From positions 124,001-188,000 of the forward strand of contig CAMNXD010000001.1 of assembly GCA_946566955.1 (NCBI GenBank): a DNA stretch of 64,000 nt, given 5' to 3'. This document shows, in pieces, positions 60,518 to 64,000 of the stretch. The position numbers were made by a program, and so were the translations under genes. The DNA comes from an uncultured Clostridia bacterium (lineage in GTDB: Bacteria > Bacillota > Clostridia > Oscillospirales > Acutalibacteraceae). The notes beneath the pieces are model-generated. The model was not told the origin of the DNA. It ran no database searches and saw only the letters and a list, made by a program, of their open reading frames with translations. Numbering within the stretch: position 1 is the first letter of the stretch; each line of letters opens with the position of its first letter.

Positions 60518-61063
60518 ATGACTAAATTTAAGAAAGTCTTTTCAGCTTTGCTTGCAGGATTTATAAGTATGTCTAATTTAAACTTGGAGTGCCAAGCCTA
60601 TGGTTGTGTTTTGCCCCAGGCCAAAAAGCCACAACATCATGTCTCAATATATCATCTGGCGGAAATATACAATAATTGCGAAAATGCTTTTTGGTCAGTA
60701 GTAGTAGCACGAGAAAAAGTAAAATTTATTTCTGAGAAAATGGGTCGAGGAAGATTTTACATACCATATTTAAATGAGATTGTAGGATATTTAAAGTTTA
60801 CTTTAATCACCCAAAAAGCCTTTTTATACATGACTTCAAACGGAGATTTAGATGGAATCTTGAGATTATACAATAGACTTAAAAAAACATTTATAAATCA
60901 ATCAGTTGATCTTAACAGGATACTATATATTTTAGGAATAAAGCTCGGTGAATTAAAAATGAAGAATCCTAAAAAATATTTAGAAGCAGATGATGAATTT
61001 CAGAAAAATTATTTTCCTAGCTGGAAGGCCAGATGGAACGGTATTGAAATATACAAGTTATAA
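60518..61063 (+). CDS. Secreted hypothetical protein
   Basis: 181 aa with a clear signal peptide (VFSALLAGFISMSNLNLECQA, cleavage near residue 28). The mature part is helical and basic (HHVSIYHLAEIYNNCENAFW, FISEKMGRGRFYIPYLNEI) and ends SWKARWNGIEIYKL. ATG 60518 behind GAGGAGGAG. Single-gene unit with a terminator. No family recognised. It is one of at least four exported orphan proteins in the window and is the gene just upstream of the ATP/ADP translocase. Confidence 0.62.
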   Translation: MTKFKKVFSALLAGFISMSNLNLECQAYGCVLPQAKKPQHHVSIYHLAEIYNNCENAFWSVVVAREKVKFISEKMGRGRFYIPYLNEIVGYLKFTLITQKAFLYMTSNGDLDGILRLYNRLKKTFINQSVDLNRILYILGIKLGELKMKNPKKYLEADDEFQKNYFPSWKARWNGIEIYKL

Positions 61064-61067
61064 AGGG

Positions 61068-61102
61068 GGTTGTGCTTAAAAAGCACGAGCCATCTTTTTG
61101 TT
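61068..61102 (+). terminator. Terminator after the secreted protein gene
   Basis: GTGCTT / AAGCAC stem extended imperfectly by GGTT and GAGCC, 3-base loop, then CATCTTTTTGTTTT. Confidence 0.65.
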
Positions 61103-61632
61103 TTGGAACATAAGGGATGCGGATTTCATACAATCTATTTGTACACAGTTTTCGCTTTTCTTTTAATATATTCAGTTTTTATTAAATAACTAAAATTTTA
61201 GTTTATTAAAGTTTTATTTTATGAAGTGAAGACATGAATATCATTAGTTTTATTTATTATAGTTTCCTATATAATGAAGCAGAAATATGCTCCCTCTAAA
61301 AAATATAAGAATTTTGATTTGCTAAATTATAGTAAAATTTTAAAAACATTAAAAAACTTAGATTTTTTTATATTTATATCATAAATTTATGCACTTGATT
61401 TGTCGAAATGAGGTTGATAAAATTGATATAAATGATATAATAAATATTAGAGTATATAGAGTTCAAATGAGTTTTATTCAACTGATATAGCTGTAAAAAC
61501 TTATTTGAGCTAAATTTATTAAAAGCCACTAAACCGCGAGTTATAGAAAGAGGTGTATAGAATTTTAATCAAGTGAGGATTGGTCAATCATAGCGGGAAT
61601 GTGTAAAATAATTTAATAAGGAGAGCAAGTTT
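61103..61632 (+). promoter_or_regulatory. Long AT-rich leader of the ATP/ADP translocase gene
   Basis: No gene is seen. A promoter-like TTGATA (61414-61419), 16 bases, TATAAT (61436-61441) lies about 190 bases before the start codon, giving an untranslated leader of about 185 bases. I find no known riboswitch, terminator or attenuator in it. The rest is A/T-rich with only very short frames. Confidence 0.5.
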
Positions 61633-63159
61633 GTGCTAGAAAGTCAAACTAAAAAATTTAACAAGTTTCAAGAATTAGTTTTTCCGATCCACAAATACGA
61701 ACTGAAAAAGTTTTTACCCATGAGTATTTTAATGTTTTGCTTAGCGTTTATTTATAACTTGGCAAGGAATCTTAAAGATTGGTTTATTCAGTATAGTTCT
61801 CACCTATGGGTTGGAGCTAAACCAGAGGAGACAACTAGTCTTATAAGTGCACTTAAATTTTGGTATGTATTTCCATGTGCAATAATTATTGTTATGGTCC
61901 TTACAACCTTAACAGATAAATTTGGACCTGATAGAACTTTTTATATAGTGGCGTCGATTTTCATGAGTTTTTATTTTGTTTATGGCTATTGGATTTACCC
62001 TAACTTAGATAATCTTATACTTTCTCCAACTCAAATAACTGCACTTACCGAACGCTTTCCTTTGTTTTTTAGAACTGCGCTTGTGTGCTTAGCCAATTGG
62101 CCCTTGACCCTTTTTTACATATTTACTGACCTATGGGGTACTATGGCTATAGCTTCTTTATTTTGGCAGTTTGCTAATAGAGTCACGATGGCTCACGAGG
62201 TAAAAAGATTTTTTGCAATGTTTCCTCTTTTATCGAATACAAGTACAGTTTTTGCCGGTGGAGTGATAATAAATTATGCACGTAATTTAGATGTAACTCG
62301 TGTAAAAGTTTTAATGACGGTAATAATCATAGCGTTTATTTTGTCATTTTTAGCATATGGATATGTTACTAAGGTTGCATTAAAAGATCCAAGACTTTAT
62401 AAGCCTCATAAAGTTCTCCGGAAAAAAAAGAAGGAAAATATAAGCCCTTTAGAAGGAATAAAGGTTTTGTTTAAAAATCCTTATCTTTCTCTTATTGCCT
62501 TGGTGGTTTTTTGTTATGGAACGGCAATGAATTTTTCAGAAATTTTAATGAAAGCCAGTATGTGCGAAACTTTTGATAGCGCCACATACGCTAAAATGCA
62601 AGGAATTCTTGCAGTGCTTACAGGTGTTTTTTCAATTTTAGCTGTTTTTATTAGTAGCTATGTTTTGAGGAAATTTAAATGGAAAGTAGGAGCACTTATT
62701 ACTCCAATATTATTTTTAACTATTGGAGGTCTCTTTCTAATGGTACTACTTTATAAACAATTTATAAGTGTAACTATTTTTGGAATGTCAGCGACTATAG
62801 TTACAACATGGTTGGGAATAGTAAACAATGCAATGACTAAAGGCATAAAATATTCTATATTTGACACTACAAAAAGTATGGCATATCTACCGCTTCCCGA
62901 AGACGAAAGAAATAAAGGTCAGGCTGCAGTTGAAATAATAGGCGCTCGAGCGGGAAAAGCAGGTGCATCATCAGTTCAACAAATTATGGTTTCTTTTCCA
63001 CGTACCCTCATGACAATAAGCGGTTCAGTGGCAGGAGTGCTTGCATATAGTTTCCCGATAGTTTCAATGTTTTTTACAACAATTATAATTTGGATCATTT
63101 CAGTTTTAAAACTAGGAGCGTGTTACGAGGAAAAAATTTCAGACAAAAATTTAGAATAA
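61633..63159 (+). CDS. ATP/ADP translocase (nucleotide transporter family)
   Basis: 508 aa, 11-12 helices, of the plastid/chlamydial/rickettsial Tlc/NTT family, unrelated to mitochondrial carriers. Family features: IHKYELKKFLPMSILMFCLA, NLARNLKDWFIQYSSHLWVG, the LANWPLTLFYIFTDLWGTM segment, WQFANRVTMAHEVKRFFAMF, and late YLPLPEDERNKGQAAVEIIG with ARAGKAGASSVQQI. Typical members swap bacterial ADP for host ATP, although some import other nucleotides. TTG 61633 behind AAGGAGAG. It is monocistronic with a long leader. In a spore-forming Clostridia background it is the strongest sign of an intracellular energy parasite. Confidence 0.95.
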   Translation: MLESQTKKFNKFQELVFPIHKYELKKFLPMSILMFCLAFIYNLARNLKDWFIQYSSHLWVGAKPEETTSLISALKFWYVFPCAIIIVMVLTTLTDKFGPDRTFYIVASIFMSFYFVYGYWIYPNLDNLILSPTQITALTERFPLFFRTALVCLANWPLTLFYIFTDLWGTMAIASLFWQFANRVTMAHEVKRFFAMFPLLSNTSTVFAGGVIINYARNLDVTRVKVLMTVIIIAFILSFLAYGYVTKVALKDPRLYKPHKVLRKKKKENISPLEGIKVLFKNPYLSLIALVVFCYGTAMNFSEILMKASMCETFDSATYAKMQGILAVLTGVFSILAVFISSYVLRKFKWKVGALITPILFLTIGGLFLMVLLYKQFISVTIFGMSATIVTTWLGIVNNAMTKGIKYSIFDTTKSMAYLPLPEDERNKGQAAVEIIGARAGKAGASSVQQIMVSFPRTLMTISGSVAGVLAYSFPIVSMFFTTIIIWIISVLKLGACYEEKISDKNLE

Positions 63160-63372
63160 CGAAATTTAAAAGTAAGGTATGTTGTTTTTATAAATTACCT
63201 CATCGGAAGAGTATCAATTTAAAAACTTTAAGATATAAATAGAAGTATGTAAAATAAAAATCAAGAAATACCAAGATATATTTAAAAGTTTTGAAAGATT
63301 TTTTTAGTTAGGGCATAAAATGTGATAAAATAACTTTATAAAAATTTTCTTTAGAAAGGGGATGAATTTATT

Positions 63373-64000
63373 ATGATGAAGTTTCATAAAACCTCTAATG
63401 GGAAAATTACGACTGTAGACGCATATGAAGAAAGATGCTGGATAAATTGTGTGGCACCAAACGAAAAGGATATAAATTATTTAAGATCAGAATTCGGCAT
63501 TGAACCTGAGCTTCTCAGAGCATCACTAGATAAAGAAGAGGCTTCACATATAGATAGCGGGGGGGAAGATACTCTTATAATTATAGATAGTCCTGTTGTA
63601 GATAAGACGGGAAAAAACTTTACTTACTATACTAATCCTGTGAGTATAATTATTACCTCTAAAAATATAATTACTATATCTCTTAAAGAGAACTCTATAA
63701 TTGAAGAATTCGCAGACGGAGTCATTAAAAATGCATATCCGGAAAGAAAAGTACATTTTGCATTTCAAATTATGCTTCGTATGGCAGGAAAGTATCTTCG
63801 GTATTTGAATCAAATAATCAAGATAATAGGTCATGTTGAAGAAGAACTCAAAGCAACGATGAGAAATGAGGAGCTTATTCAGCTTTTAGAAATAGAGAAA
63901 TCTTTAGTTTATTTTTCTGCTTCTTTAAAATCTATAAGTGGTATGCTTGGAAAAATGTCTAGGGGGAAATACCTTGTTGAGCTTGAAAGTGAAGATAGAG
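63373..64000 (+). CDS. corA: CorA-family magnesium/metal transporter, N-terminal part (cut by window end)
   Basis: 209 codons from ATG 63373 behind AAAGGGG; no stop before the window ends. The cytoplasmic CorA domain is recognisable: CWINCVAPNEKDINYLRSEF, GIEPELLRASLDKEEASHID, VSIIITSKNIITISLKEN, then the long stalk helix with ELIQLLEIEKSLVYFSASLK. The membrane GMN motif lies beyond the window. It follows the translocase gene after a 213-base gap. An internal G7 tract stays in frame here. Confidence 0.88.
   Translation, partial: MMKFHKTSNGKITTVDAYEERCWINCVAPNEKDINYLRSEFGIEPELLRASLDKEEASHIDSGGEDTLIIIDSPVVDKTGKNFTYYTNPVSIIITSKNIITISLKENSIIEEFADGVIKNAYPERKVHFAFQIMLRMAGKYLRYLNQIIKIIGHVEEELKATMRNEELIQLLEIEKSLVYFSASLKSISGMLGKMSRGKYLVELESEDR

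Overview
The window is chromosomal sequence from an AT-rich, low-GC Gram-positive bacterium of the class Clostridia, most likely Oscillospirales-like. Evidence for this is the TTG/GTG-rich starts with strong AGGAGG ribosome sites, clostridial gene orders (cmk-plsC-ispH; yqfC-yqfD-ybeY-dgkA-era-recO; spoVB-mazG-hup), and many sporulation genes (spmA, spmB, ylbJ, yqfC, yqfD, ytfJ, spoIID, spoVB, a DacF-like carboxypeptidase). A plastid/chlamydial-type ATP/ADP translocase at 61633-63159 does not fit a free-living spore former. Together with a thiamine importer gene, decaying genes and eukaryote-like secreted proteins, it suggests an intracellular energy parasite. Clostridia of this kind (the Candidatus Improbicoccus clade of termite-gut protists and relatives) are known to carry such translocases. 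The placement is inference from gene content, not phylogeny.

Layout. 1-6375: end of a spermidine/putrescine ABC transporter (potB tail, potC, potD), thrS, then cmk-plsC-ispH. 6376-9674: a peptide-modification locus with three short GG-leader peptides, a decayed fourth, a radical SAM/SPASM enzyme and a convergent M24 peptidase. Two of the peptides share an AYGGP motif. 9770-11820: thiT, an amidase, tRNA-Arg and an ADP-ribose pyrophosphatase. 11821-18075: an unstable accessory stretch with a frameshifted pyrophosphatase, an EreA/ChaN-like protein, a CYTH remnant, a calpain-like protease broken by three poly(A) frameshifts, two related signal-peptide proteins (one frameshifted, one with an F-box-like segment) and another GG-leader peptide.

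18266-32263: spmAB, abrB, pgk, a lone phage baseplate-type protein, ylbJ, the yqfC-to-recO cluster without phoH, and feoAB. 32388-34896: a two-gene unit of a contractile-injection tube-type protein and a long acidic protein. 35076-42228: a two-component system, prmC, a GG-leader peptide, and a reverse-strand sporulation/membrane block. 42424-47794: gapA, orphan and secreted genes behind unusual operator-like palindromes, and two tRNA-Ser genes. 48014-60361: dacF-like, an S1-domain protein, an isoleucyl-tRNA synthetase with the swapped GXHH signature, spoVB, mazG, hup, uvrC, rluD and a radical SAM gene. 60518-64000: a secreted orphan, the ATP/ADP translocase after a long leader, and the start of a CorA-type transporter.

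Candidates for something new are the AYGGP peptide locus with related leader peptides elsewhere in the window, the calpain and F-box-like secreted proteins, the injection-system fragments, and a shared inverted-repeat operator in front of two orphan genes. Several genes also appear to start at ATT, ATA or CTG codons behind good ribosome sites.
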